A stretch of 38,721 nucleotides of DNA from Actinomycetota bacterium (GTDB lineage Bacteria > Actinomycetota > Thermoleophilia > Gaiellales > Gaiellaceae). Position 1 is the stretch's first letter. Every line of letters starts with the position of its first letter. A program made the position numbers and the translations under genes. The notes under the pieces were generated by a model. The model searched no databases, was not told the DNA's origin, and worked only from the letters and a program-made list of their open reading frames with translations. The stretch is taken from the NCBI GenBank assembly GCA_005883955.1, contig VAXH01000087.1, positions 43,451 to 82,171 of the forward strand, written 5' to 3'. Shown here piece after piece: positions 1 to 7,381 of the stretch.

Positions 1-2
1 TG

Positions 3-569
3 AGGCGAATCTCGCTCGGGCGGGTCAACGGGAGGCGGTTCGCTTTTGCCGCCGGCATCGGCTTCGATGCGGAGCTTGTTCGTCGAGTCGACCGGCGCGG
101 CCGCCGAAGCGACGGCCGCAGGCCCGGTGACCTCGTCTTTGCCTGGGAGACTGCCAAGCTGCTCACGGCCTGGCGCGGGCATCGGGAGCCGGTGCTCGAG
201 ATCGAGGGGTTCGGCCGTGCCGCGTTCGCGCTCGTCGCCAACGGCTACCCCTACTCGTACGCTGGGCGGAGGCCTGTGAGGGTCGCGCCCGAGGCGCGTT
301 TCGAGCTTGGGCTCGACCTCGTCGCGCCGCAGCGGCTCGCGCCTCGGGCGATCCCTCGCTTCGTCGGCTATGCCTTCCGCGGTGGTACCGACCGGGCGGA
401 GGACGTCCTCTACGGCCACGATCTCGATCGGATCGAGGTGCGCTGCGACCAGCCGCTGGCGCTTCAGGTCGACGGCGAGGATCTCGGGGACGTCGACTCG
501 GCAGTCTTCGAGGCCGAGCGGGACGCGGTGTCGATTCTGGCGCCGGGCGCCGGTACGCTCACGGCGTGA
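3..569 (+). CDS. Diacylglycerol kinase-like lipid kinase, C-terminal part (5' end outside window)
   Basis: The open frame runs in from the left edge, so only about the last 188 residues are visible. They fit the C-terminal beta-sandwich domain of the DAGK/YegS lipid kinase family: an early RFAFAAGIGFDAELV stretch (the GFDA motif that follows the catalytic half), a central LVANGYPYSYAGRRPV segment, and a late LQVDGEDLGD segment, where the family has its typical 'q.DGE' turn before the stop. The ATP-binding GGDGT loop would lie upstream and cannot be checked. The family phosphorylates diacylglycerol or related lipids at the inner membrane face; the substrate here is unknown. The stop overlaps the GTG of the next gene, so it probably belongs to the same transcript as the DUF4129/MoxR operon. 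Confidence 0.8.
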   Translation, partial: RRISLGRVNGRRFAFAAGIGFDAELVRRVDRRGRRSDGRRPGDLVFAWETAKLLTAWRGHREPVLEIEGFGRAAFALVANGYPYSYAGRRPVRVAPEARFELGLDLVAPQRLAPRAIPRFVGYAFRGGTDRAEDVLYGHDLDRIEVRCDQPLALQVDGEDLGDVDSAVFEAERDAVSILAPGAGTLTA

Positions 570-1456
570 CCGACCCGCGGACGCGCCACACGCGAGCGCT
601 GCTGCTCGTGGCGGCGTCCTTCGTGCTGGTCGCGCTCGTCGCGGTGGCGGCCGGCGGCTACCGGCTCGGGGGGTCGAGCTCCTCGCGGCCCAACCCCTAC
701 GCAGTCGACACGATCCTGACGATCGTGATCGCCCTCTACATCGTCGCCGCGGTCGGTGTGGTCATCGTGATGTTCTGGAGCGGGCTCGAGCTCCGCCGCT
801 ACCCGCGGCAGCAGACGCGACGCCAGCGGACCCTGAGGATGGTTTTCGTCCTCCTCGGCGCCGCGGCTCTCGTCACCGTCGCCGCCGAGCGCTATCACCT
901 GCGCTCCCACCCTCGTCAGCCGATCGAAAAACCGGCGCTCGGGAACCCGGCGAAACGCGGAAAGGACAAGCAGGCTGCCGCGAGCCCGGCGGCGCACCAT
1001 GCTCAGCTCCGTCTGGCACCGCTGCTGGCCATTCTGGGCGCCGGTGGAGCTGCGCTCGCGGCATTCCTGGTCGCCGAGCGCCGGCGCAAGGGTCGGCTGC
1101 CGCACGACTTCAACGTCCGGGAAGCGCTCTCCGACGTCTTGGAAGAGACGCTGGACGACCTGCGGGCCGAGACCGATCCGCGCCGCGCCGTGATCGCGGC
1201 GTACGCCCGGATGGAGCGGGCGCTCGCGGCGCACGGCTTCCCGAGGCGCCGGTTCGAGGCCCCGCACGAGTATCTGACGCGAGTCCTGGGAGAGCTGAGC
1301 GGCGGCCGCCTCGCTGCCGCCCGGCTGACCGCCTTGTTCGAGCATGCCCGCTTCAGCCCGCATGAGATCGACGCCGCGATGAAGGCCGAGGCAATCGAGG
1401 CGATCGAGACCCTCCAGGCCGATCTCGCGGCCAACGAAGCGGAGAAAGCTGCGTGA
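566..1456 (+). CDS. DUF4129 domain membrane protein
   Basis: A 296-residue protein. It has an N-terminal membrane segment (about residues 10-30), a second one (about 48-70), a third at about 92-108, a charged linker, a fourth (about 151-167), and a soluble C-terminal domain. The C-terminal 110 residues match DUF4129: AYARMERALAAHGF, then PHEYLTRVL and LTALFEHARFS. DUF4129 proteins are typically encoded beside MoxR ATPases and DUF58 proteins and often have transglutaminase-like partners, although no transglutaminase domain is visible here. Start: GTG overlapping the upstream TGA, giving translational coupling. Its stop in turn overlaps the GTG of the next gene. The role is probably in a MoxR-dependent membrane or envelope assembly system; this is inference from context. 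Confidence 0.85.
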   Translation: MTDPRTRHTRALLLVAASFVLVALVAVAAGGYRLGGSSSSRPNPYAVDTILTIVIALYIVAAVGVVIVMFWSGLELRRYPRQQTRRQRTLRMVFVLLGAAALVTVAAERYHLRSHPRQPIEKPALGNPAKRGKDKQAAASPAAHHAQLRLAPLLAILGAGGAALAAFLVAERRRKGRLPHDFNVREALSDVLEETLDDLRAETDPRRAVIAAYARMERALAAHGFPRRRFEAPHEYLTRVLGELSGGRLAAARLTALFEHARFSPHEIDAAMKAEAIEAIETLQADLAANEAEKAA

Positions 1457-1968
1457 CCGGCAAGCTGATCCGGATCGGAGCGGCTGTCTTGGTTGCGACG
1501 GCGATCCTGGCGACGCTCATCGTGCTCGTTCCGAGGAGGCAGTCGCTGTTCGTCGGGATCTACGAGCTCGTCCTCGCGACAATCGCGATCGGGACCGTGG
1601 TCGGTTCCTTTCGAACCTTCGAGCCGGAGGCATGGATGCACTCGCCCTTCGAACGCGAGCCCGAGAAGCCGGAGCAGCCGCAGCCGATCGCCGAGCTCGA
1701 CCGCATCGACCGGCTGGTGGTGCTGGGAGCGGCCAACGAGTTCGACTTCCACTACCGCCTTCGGCCCGTGCTCCGGCAGGTTGCGGCCGAGCGCCTGTAC
1801 GGCTTGCATGCCATCGAGCTCGACCAAGATCCTGGGCGCGCGAGACCGCTGCTCGGAGACGAGCTCTGGGAGGCCGTCCGGCCGGACCGTAAGGTAGGCC
1901 GGCGCGCAGGCCCCGGCCTGCCATCGGCGGAGCTTGCCGCGCACGTCGCGCGGTTGGAGCAGCTGTGA
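1453..1968 (+). CDS. Small membrane protein of the MoxR operon
   Basis: 171 residues, with two N-terminal hydrophobic segments (about 8-26 and 33-51) followed by an acidic, then basic, cytoplasmic region. I do not recognise a named domain. A gene of this size and topology commonly sits between DUF4129 and moxR in actinobacterial operons of this type. The C-terminal half contains LDRIDRLVVLGAANEFDFHYRLRPVL, which looks like a conserved helical segment, and ends in HVARLEQL. It starts at GTG overlapping the stop of the DUF4129 gene, and its TGA overlaps the GTG of moxR. Function unknown; likely a scaffold or partner of the MoxR/DUF58 system. Confidence 0.8.
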   Translation: MTGKLIRIGAAVLVATAILATLIVLVPRRQSLFVGIYELVLATIAIGTVVGSFRTFEPEAWMHSPFEREPEKPEQPQPIAELDRIDRLVVLGAANEFDFHYRLRPVLRQVAAERLYGLHAIELDQDPGRARPLLGDELWEAVRPDRKVGRRAGPGLPSAELAAHVARLEQL

Positions 1969-2936
1969 CGATCGAGCAGCTCGCCGCAAAGGCCGAGGAG
2001 ATCCTGGTCGAGCTCGAACGCGCGATCGTCGGCAAGCGCGACGCGCTGGAGCTCGTCCTGCTCGGCGTCCTCGCCGACGGGCACGTCCTGTTCGAGGACT
2101 TTCCCGGCCTGGCCAAGACGCTGATCGCCCGCTCGTTCGCGCAGGTGACCTCGATGCGCTTCACGCGGGTTCAATTCACGCCCGACCTGATGCCCGGCGA
2201 CGTCACCGGCTCGTCGATCTTCGATCAGCGCACGTCGGACTTCGAGTTCCGGCCGGGCCCGATCTTCACCAACCTCCTCCTCGCCGACGAGATCAACCGC
2301 GCGCCGCCGAAGACGCAGGCGGCGCTGCTCGAGGGAATGCAGGAGCAGCAGGTGACGATCGAAGGGACCACGCGCGCGCTCGAGCGGCCATTTCTCGTGC
2401 TCGCGACGCAGAACCCGGTCGAGTACGAGGGGACTTACCCGCTCCCGGAGGCGCAGCTCGACCGCTTCCTGCTGCGTCTGCAGATCGGCTATCCCTCGGC
2501 GGACGACGAGTGGACGATTCTCGAGCGGCGGCTCGAACGTGGGGAGGACGAAGTCGAGTTGAGCCCGGTTGTCGACCGGGAGACGCTGCTGGCGATGCAG
2601 GGCGCGGTCGAGGACGTCCACGTCGCCGACAGCCTCGGCCGCTACATCGTCGACCTCGTCGGGGCGACCCGGTCGAGCCCGCGGCTGCAGGTCGGAGCGA
2701 GCCCGCGCGGCTCGCTCGCGTTGCTGAAGCTGTCGCGCTGCCGCGCCGCGCTGCACGGCCGCGATTTCGCGACGCCGGACGACGTGAAAACCGTCGCCGT
2801 ACCGGGGCTGGGGCACCGCTTGATGCTGAAGCCCGAGCTCTGGGTGCAGCGGATCAGCGGCGACGACGTCGTCCGCGAGGTGCTTGAGCAGGTGCCGACG
2901 CCGTCCGCCGAAGAAGCGCTGCGGCTCCCTGAGTGA
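1965..2936 (+). CDS. MoxR family AAA ATPase
   Basis: 323 residues, normal length for MoxR (AAA_3). The Walker A region is FEDFPGLAKT at about residues 43-52; the first glycine of the usual GVPGLAKT is replaced (ED-F-PGLAKT), while the Lys-Thr is kept. Walker B is LLLADEINRAPPKTQAALLE (about 104-123), followed by the family's MQEQQVTIEG. Sensor 1 and the arginine region lie in LATQNPVEYEGTYPLPEAQ and LDRFLLR. The C-terminal lid has SPRGSLALLKLSRCRAAL. MoxR ATPases act as chaperones that mature partner complexes, usually with a VWA or DUF58 protein encoded next door, as here. Start GTG overlaps the previous stop; the stop overlaps the GTG of the DUF58 gene, so the subunits are probably made in proportion. 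Confidence 0.93.
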   Translation: MTIEQLAAKAEEILVELERAIVGKRDALELVLLGVLADGHVLFEDFPGLAKTLIARSFAQVTSMRFTRVQFTPDLMPGDVTGSSIFDQRTSDFEFRPGPIFTNLLLADEINRAPPKTQAALLEGMQEQQVTIEGTTRALERPFLVLATQNPVEYEGTYPLPEAQLDRFLLRLQIGYPSADDEWTILERRLERGEDEVELSPVVDRETLLAMQGAVEDVHVADSLGRYIVDLVGATRSSPRLQVGASPRGSLALLKLSRCRAALHGRDFATPDDVKTVAVPGLGHRLMLKPELWVQRISGDDVVREVLEQVPTPSAEEALRLPE

Positions 2937-4204
2937 CTCGCTACGCCACGCCGAAGCTCGGCGCCTATGTCGTCCTGACGGCGCTCGGACTGCTGGCGTC
3001 GCTGGTCTTCGCCCGGCCTGAGCTGGCGCTGATCGCGATCCCGTTCGCGGTCTTGCTGGCAGTCGGCCTCGCGTACGCGAGGAAGCCGGATGTGCGCGTG
3101 CATGTCGAGCTCGACCGCGAGCGCGTGCTCGAGGACGACGAGATTAATCTAGAGGTGGAGTTGGATGCCCGCGACTCCGTGGCGCGGCTCGAGCTTTTGG
3201 TCGAGATCCCGCGCGGGCTCGAGCTCGTCAGCGGCAGGAATCCGGTCGCGCTCCGGCTCGAGGCCGGCGAGGAACGGCTGCTCGAGCTGCGGTTCCGCTG
3301 CGCCCGCTGGGGTGCGTACCGGCTCGGCGACGTCCATCTGCGAGCGCGCGACGCCGCGAGCCTGCTGGCCTGGGAGCAGACGCTTCCCCGGGCCGAGACG
3401 CTTCGCGTCTACCCCAGACCTGAGGAGATTCGGGAGCTCGTGGCTCCGCGGGAGACGCAGCTCTTCACCGGGAACCGCGTCTCGAGGCAGAAGGGCGAAG
3501 GGCTCGAGTTCGCGGACCTGCGGCCGTTTGCGCCCGGCGACCGGATCAGACGGATCAACTGGCGTGCCAGCGCGCGCCGCGGGGACCTCTGGGTGAACGA
3601 GTTCCATGCCGAGCGGAATGCCGACGTGATCCTGTTCCTCGACAGCTTCGCGGACGCCCGTCGTGGCGGCACGGGGACACTCGACCAGGCGATCCGGGCA
3701 GCCGCGACGCTGAGCGAGCGCTACCTCGTCGACAAGGACCGGGTCGGCCTCGTCAACTTCGGCGGCGTTCTCAACTGGCTCCGTCCCGGAACGGCGATGC
3801 TACAGCGCTACAGGATCGTCGAGGCGCTGCTGAACACGCAGATCACGCTCAGCTACGCCTGGAAGGAGATCGACGTCCTGCCGCGAGGGACGCTGCCGGC
3901 GAAAGCGCTCGTCCTCGCGCTGACCCCCTTGCTGGACGACCGCGCCGTCAGCGCGCTGCTCGATCTGCGTGCGCGCGGATTCGACCTCGTCGTGATCGAG
4001 ATCTCGCCGCTGCCGTTCGCCGAGCCGGCCCCGGGCGCTTCGGGAGAACTGGCGTTCCGGCTCTGGAAGCTCTTGCGCGAGGGTCGCCGGGCCGAGTACG
4101 AGCGGGCCGGCGCGCCGGTGGTCGAATGGCAAGAAGGCGTGCCGCTGACAGCGATCCTCGAGGGGGTGAGCGCATCTCGCCGGCACGCGCACGCACGCGC
4201 CTAG
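2933..4204 (+). CDS. DUF58 domain protein (MoxR partner)
   Basis: 423 residues. Two N-terminal hydrophobic segments (about 9-26 and 30-46) anchor it in the membrane, followed by a beta-rich domain. The DUF58 signature is clear at about residues 184-215: EGLEFADLRPFAPGDRIRRI, then NWRASARRGDLWVNEF. After this comes a VWA-like fold with VILFLDSFAD, where a DxS-type metal site would be (DSFAD). Known DUF58 proteins are encoded with MoxR and are thought to be its clients. The start is GTG overlapping the moxR stop. The last 26 codons are overlapped by the next open frame. Confidence 0.9.
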   Translation: MTRYATPKLGAYVVLTALGLLASLVFARPELALIAIPFAVLLAVGLAYARKPDVRVHVELDRERVLEDDEINLEVELDARDSVARLELLVEIPRGLELVSGRNPVALRLEAGEERLLELRFRCARWGAYRLGDVHLRARDAASLLAWEQTLPRAETLRVYPRPEEIRELVAPRETQLFTGNRVSRQKGEGLEFADLRPFAPGDRIRRINWRASARRGDLWVNEFHAERNADVILFLDSFADARRGGTGTLDQAIRAAATLSERYLVDKDRVGLVNFGGVLNWLRPGTAMLQRYRIVEALLNTQITLSYAWKEIDVLPRGTLPAKALVLALTPLLDDRAVSALLDLRARGFDLVVIEISPLPFAEPAPGASGELAFRLWKLLREGRRAEYERAGAPVVEWQEGVPLTAILEGVSASRRHAHARA

Positions 4205-4707
4205 CCCTGGCGGTCGCGGCAGTGGCGGTTGTCGCCGGGGTCGCGGTCTACGGCGCGTTCGAGGCGGACCGCATCGCGTTTCTGGTGCTCGCGCTGGGCG
4301 CCGGCTCGGTCGCGTTGCTCGCCTTCGGCCTGGCGGCTCCGAGCCCGCCGGCCCTGGTCGGCTCGCTCGTCGGCATCGCCGCTTCGTGGTCGTTGTCGGC
4401 GTGGACGAGGGGCTCCGGGGCACCGGGCGGGACGATTCTCGCCGCCTCTGGAATCTTCGTCGCGGCCGAGCTCGCCTACTGGTCGCTCGAGCAGGCGTCG
4501 GTCCCGGACGAGCCTGAGCTCCTCGCGCGGCGAGCAGCCGGGCTCGCTCTCCGGGCCGCCGGCGCGCTCGCGCTCGTTTCCTTCGCGCTCGCCGCACTTG
4601 GCCTGCGTGCCGGCGGCGGCCTGCTGCTCGAGGCGGTCGGCGCCGCCGCCGCCGTTGCACTGCTAGCGCTCGTCCTGCTGCTCGCGCAGACCGATCACCA
4701 GCACTAA
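4126..4707 (+). CDS. Hypothetical polytopic membrane protein
   Basis: Up to 193 residues, mostly hydrophobic, with about five or six membrane segments rich in Ala, Leu and Val, including LALAVAAVAVVAGVAVYGAF, FLVLALGAGSVALLAFGLAA and a C-terminal LLEAVGAAAAVALLALVLLL. No domain is recognised. The ATG at 4126 gives a 79-base overlap with the DUF58 gene; no ATG, GTG or TTG closer to the first membrane segment avoids the overlap except GTG codons inside that segment, so the start is uncertain. It is the last gene of the lipid kinase/MoxR operon before a repeat-containing gap and a new promoter. Low-complexity composition makes homology-based naming unsafe. Confidence 0.6.
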   Translation: MARRRAADSDPRGGERISPARARTRLALAVAAVAVVAGVAVYGAFEADRIAFLVLALGAGSVALLAFGLAAPSPPALVGSLVGIAASWSLSAWTRGSGAPGGTILAASGIFVAAELAYWSLEQASVPDEPELLARRAAGLALRAAGALALVSFALAALGLRAGGGLLLEAVGAAAAVALLALVLLLAQTDHQH

Positions 4708-4740
4708 CAAAGCCCGTTTCAAGCAGCACTGCCGCTACCG

Positions 4741-4821
4741 CCCTGCCCGGCGGGATTAGACGGACGCCCCGGCAAAGCCGCGCCGTCCTCTAGGTCGGCG
4801 TCGCAAGCGAACGCCCTCAGG
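4741..4821 (+). repeat. Dispersed palindromic repeat, family 1, copy 1
   Basis: This intergenic segment resembles the two tandem copies at 15991-16200 in the same orientation. Shared blocks are CGGGAT-AGAC, the hairpin core GGCAAAGCCGC, CCTCT, and GTCGGC-TCGCAAGCGA followed by CCTCAGG. It fills most of the gap between the MoxR operon and the pdhA-like gene and ends just before the TAGATT promoter box. Point differences show it has diverged from the other copies. Confidence 0.75.
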
Positions 4822-4826
4822 AGCGG

Positions 4827-4832
4827 TAGATT
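4827..4832 (+). promoter_or_regulatory. Probable -10 box (TAGATT) of the E1alpha gene
   Basis: TAGATT ends nine bases before the ATG at 4842, and no Shine-Dalgarno sequence lies at a workable distance from that ATG. This implies a very short leader or leaderless mRNA. The identical hexamer precedes the E2 gene (7370) and hemB (20368). No convincing -35 element is seen. Confidence 0.5.
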
Positions 4833-4841
4833 TCGCAGCCG

Positions 4842-5909
4842 ATGACCGCGGTGCTTCCTGCCGAGCGCGACCTCCGGCGCGTGATCGGAGACGGCGAGGC
4901 AATTCCGGACGGAGAGGTCGAAGGGCTCGAGGAGCGCGATCTGCTCGAGCTCTACCGCTCGATGGTCCTGCTGCGAACCTACGACGAGCGCTCGGTCGTC
5001 TTCCACCGCCAGGGCCGGATCGGCACCTACGCGATCTTCTGGAACCACGAGGCGATGCAGGCCGGCTCGGTCTACGCGCTCGAGCGCGAGGATTGGATCT
5101 TCCCGAGCTACCGGGAGTCGGCGATCGGCCTCCTGCGCGGGATGCCGGTCTCGACGGTGCTCTCCTGGTGGCGGGGCCATCCCGCCGGCTGGTGGAACCC
5201 GCTCGACTACAACGTCGCCTCGATCTGCGTTCCGATTGGGACGCACGTGCCGCACGCTGCGGGGCTCGCCTGGGGGAAGAAGCTGCGCGGCGAGCCAGCC
5301 TGCGCGATCGCCTACTTCGGCGACGGCGCCACCTCCGAGGGCTCGTTCCACGAAGGTGCCAACTTCGCGGCGGTCATGCGCGCGCCCCTGATCCTCTTCT
5401 GCAATAACAACCAGTGGGCGATCTCGACGCCGCTCTCCGCCCAGACCGCGGCGGACACGCTCGCCGACAAGGCGGTCGGCTACGGGGTCCCGGGCGTCCG
5501 CGTCGATGGGACCGACGTGCTCGCGGTGTTCGAGGCGACGCGCGACGCCGTCTCGCGCGCTCGCGCGGGCGAGGGACCGACCTTCATCGAGGCGGTCTCG
5601 TATCGTGCCGCGCCGCACGCGACCGCCGACGACCCCCGCGCCTACATCGATCTTGAGCGGGTCGAGGAGGAGAAGGCGCGCGAATGCCTGGGGCGGTACG
5701 AGGCGTACCTGCGCCGGGCGGGCGTGCTGAGCGATGAGCTCGCCGAGTCGACTCGCGTCGAGGCGGCCGAGGCGGTGCGGTCCGGAATCGCGGCCGCGGA
5801 GGCCGAGCCGCCGGCCGACGTGGGGCTGTTGTTCGAGCATGCCTACGCGGCGCCCCCGGCATCGTTCGCGGCCGAGCTCGCCGAGCTGAGGGAGGTGCTC
5901 GATGGCTGA
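4842..5909 (+). CDS. pdhA: 2-oxoacid dehydrogenase E1 component, alpha subunit
   Basis: 355 residues, normal for E1alpha of the heterotetrameric pyruvate or branched-chain 2-oxoacid dehydrogenases. The thiamine diphosphate motif is GDGATSEGSFHEGANFAAV ending in NNNQWAIS (about residues 160-195), with the GDG-Nx motif intact. The N-terminal half has LYRSMVLLRTYDERSVVFHRQG, and the phosphorylation-loop region is RAAPHATADDPRAY. E1 decarboxylates the 2-oxoacid and acylates the E2 lipoyl arm in the cytoplasm. Pyruvate and branched-chain enzymes cannot be separated by eye, so the symbol is provisional. The stop overlaps the ATG of the beta subunit gene by 8 bases. Starts at ATG behind a TAGATT box. 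Confidence 0.92.
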   Translation: MTAVLPAERDLRRVIGDGEAIPDGEVEGLEERDLLELYRSMVLLRTYDERSVVFHRQGRIGTYAIFWNHEAMQAGSVYALEREDWIFPSYRESAIGLLRGMPVSTVLSWWRGHPAGWWNPLDYNVASICVPIGTHVPHAAGLAWGKKLRGEPACAIAYFGDGATSEGSFHEGANFAAVMRAPLILFCNNNQWAISTPLSAQTAADTLADKAVGYGVPGVRVDGTDVLAVFEATRDAVSRARAGEGPTFIEAVSYRAAPHATADDPRAYIDLERVEEEKARECLGRYEAYLRRAGVLSDELAESTRVEAAEAVRSGIAAAEAEPPADVGLLFEHAYAAPPASFAAELAELREVLDG

Positions 5910-6876
5910 GTTGACCCTCGTCGAGGCGATCAACGAGGCCTTCCACACCGAGCTCGGGCGCGATGACTCGGTGCTCGTGATGGGCGAGGACGTTGGCCGG
6001 GCAGGCGGGGTCTTCCGCGCGACGGCTGGACTGCGGGACAAGTTCGGCGCCGACCGGTGCGTCGACACGCCGCTCGCCGAAGCCGGGATCCTCGGTACTG
6101 CCGTCGGTCTCTGCATGGCGGGCTGGCGGCCGGTATGCGAGATGCAGTACGACGCCTTCTCCTATCCCTGCCTCGACCAGCTGATCACCCACGTCGGCCG
6201 CTACCGCTGGCGGACGCGCGGCGGGATGGAGTTTCCGCTGGTCGTCCGGATGCCTTACGGCGGGGGCGTGCGCGCGCCGGAGCTGCACGACGACTCGCCC
6301 GAGGCGTACTACGCGCACACGCCCGGGGTGAAGGTCGCGATTCCCTCGACGCCGGCGGACGCGAAAGGACTGCTCGCGGCGGCGATCCGCGATCCCGATC
6401 CGGTGATCGTGTTCGAGCCGAAGCTCCACTACCGAACGCTGCGCGGCGAGGTGCCGGCGGGCGAGCACGTCGTCCCGCTCGGCGAAGCTCGTTTGGCACG
6501 GGAGGGTGAGGATGCGACGATCGTCGCCTACGGCTCGATGGTCCCGGTCGCCGAGGCGGCCGCGGACGCGCTGGCGGGCGAGGCTTCGCTCGAGGTGCTC
6601 GACATCCGCACCCTGAAGCCGTTGGACGAGGACGCGCTCCTCGGGTCAGCCGGGAAGACGGGACGCGTCGTGATTGTTCAAGAGGCGCCGCGCACCGCCG
6701 GCTACGGCGCCGAGCTGGCCGCGATTCTCGCCGAGAAGGCGATGCTCGACCTGCGCGCGCCCGTGATCCGGGTGACGGGCTACGACGTGCCGTATCCGTA
6801 CTGGCAGATCGAGGACGCGTACATGCCTTCCGTCGAACGCGTTGTCGCAGCCGTACGTAGGACGCTCGAGTTCTGA
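5902..6876 (+). CDS. pdhB: 2-oxoacid dehydrogenase E1 component, beta subunit
   Basis: 324 residues, standard for E1beta. Recognisable segments are VLVMGEDVGRAGGVF (residues 28-42), RCVDTPLAEAGILGTAVGLCMAGWRPV, the FDQL-type region QYDAFSYPCLDQLITHVGRYRWR, and the C-terminal transketolase-like domain with DIRTLKPLDEDALL and VIVQEAPRTAGYGAEL. It pairs with E1alpha in an alpha2beta2 tetramer. The ATG lies inside the last codons of the alpha gene (ATGGCTGA overlap). The stop TGA is followed directly by the ATC proposed as start of the HIRAN gene. Whether the complex uses pyruvate or branched-chain 2-oxoacids is not decidable from this sequence alone. Confidence 0.92.
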   Translation: MAELTLVEAINEAFHTELGRDDSVLVMGEDVGRAGGVFRATAGLRDKFGADRCVDTPLAEAGILGTAVGLCMAGWRPVCEMQYDAFSYPCLDQLITHVGRYRWRTRGGMEFPLVVRMPYGGGVRAPELHDDSPEAYYAHTPGVKVAIPSTPADAKGLLAAAIRDPDPVIVFEPKLHYRTLRGEVPAGEHVVPLGEARLAREGEDATIVAYGSMVPVAEAAADALAGEASLEVLDIRTLKPLDEDALLGSAGKTGRVVIVQEAPRTAGYGAELAAILAEKAMLDLRAPVIRVTGYDVPYPYWQIEDAYMPSVERVVAAVRRTLEF

Positions 6877-7265
6877 TCAACGAGCGGCTGAGACTTTGGC
6901 TCGAGCGCGGCCGCGCCGGCTACCACCTGCGCGACGCGGCGACGGGCGAGCCGGTTCGCTGGGAGGACCCCCGCCTGCGGGTCGTCGCGGTCGCCGGCGT
7001 GACCTTCAGGCCCGGTAACGTCGACGACGCCTCGTTCGATCCCGGCCGCCGGCTTGGGCTGTTGCGCGAGCCCGAGAACGAGCACGATCCGAATGCAGTC
7101 GCGATCTGGAACGAGGAGCGGACGCTCCAGGCCGGCTACGTCCCACGCGAGACCGCGGCCGACCTCGCCGGCGACGAGCAGGCCGTCTCGCTCTGGCGCG
7201 TCGAAGGAGGGCTGCGGGTGCTGATCGTGCCCGCCGATGCCTGGGTTGGAGCGCCGCGTCGTTAG
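6876..7265 (+). CDS. HIRAN domain protein, probable ATC start
   Basis: About 129 residues if it begins at the ATC that overlaps the pdhB stop (TGATC). The core is a HIRAN domain: VVAVAGVTFR, then LGLLREPENEHDPNAVAIW, then LQAGYVPRETAADLA. HIRAN domains are DNA-binding modules found in DNA-repair helicases and as stand-alone bacterial proteins. The first GTG in frame (6999) lies inside the first beta strand (AGVTF), so it would truncate the domain. Upstream of it the frame is open to a stop at 6858 and encodes a plausible N-terminus (INERLRLWLERGRAGYHLRD) without any ATG, GTG or TTG. Candidates are ATC 6876 or CTG 6873. The protein interrupts the E1/E2 gene order, with no obvious link to 2-oxoacid metabolism. 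Confidence 0.7.
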   Translation: MNERLRLWLERGRAGYHLRDAATGEPVRWEDPRLRVVAVAGVTFRPGNVDDASFDPGRRLGLLREPENEHDPNAVAIWNEERTLQAGYVPRETAADLAGDEQAVSLWRVEGGLRVLIVPADAWVGAPRR

Positions 7266-7281
7266 GGCGGATTGAGCGGGT

Positions 7282-7335
7282 CCGCCGGCCAGGCCGGCAC
7301 ACGCCTTATAGGCGGCATCGCAAGCGACGCCTCGG
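7282..7335 (+). repeat. Dispersed palindromic repeat, family 1, partial copy
   Basis: The right half of family 1 is recognisable: GGCGGCATCGCAAGCGACG followed by CCTCGGG, the same wording as 16174-16206. The left half has diverged to a different GC-rich hairpin (CCGGCCAGGCCGG). It sits in the gap between the HIRAN gene and E2, about 35 bases before the E2 promoter box, in the same orientation relative to a downstream gene as copy 1. Confidence 0.65.
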
Positions 7336-7369
7336 GTGTCGCCGGGCGCCCCGGGTCGGAAGGCCCCGA

Positions 7370-7375
7370 TAGATT
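7370..7375 (+). promoter_or_regulatory. Probable -10 box (TAGATT) of the E2 gene, leaderless
   Basis: TAGATT is followed by exactly six bases and then the GTG start at 7382, placing the expected transcription start on the first base of the start codon. No Shine-Dalgarno sequence precedes the GTG. Confidence 0.55.
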
Positions 7376-7381
7376 CAACTT

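Noticed and set aside
5584-6468. Long - strand open frames opposite pdhA/pdhB, and similar ones opposite the cyclase, hem and qcr genes
   Set aside because: They are Arg/Pro/Ala-rich mirror frames typical of high-GC DNA, with no recognisable domain, opposite genes with clear homology.
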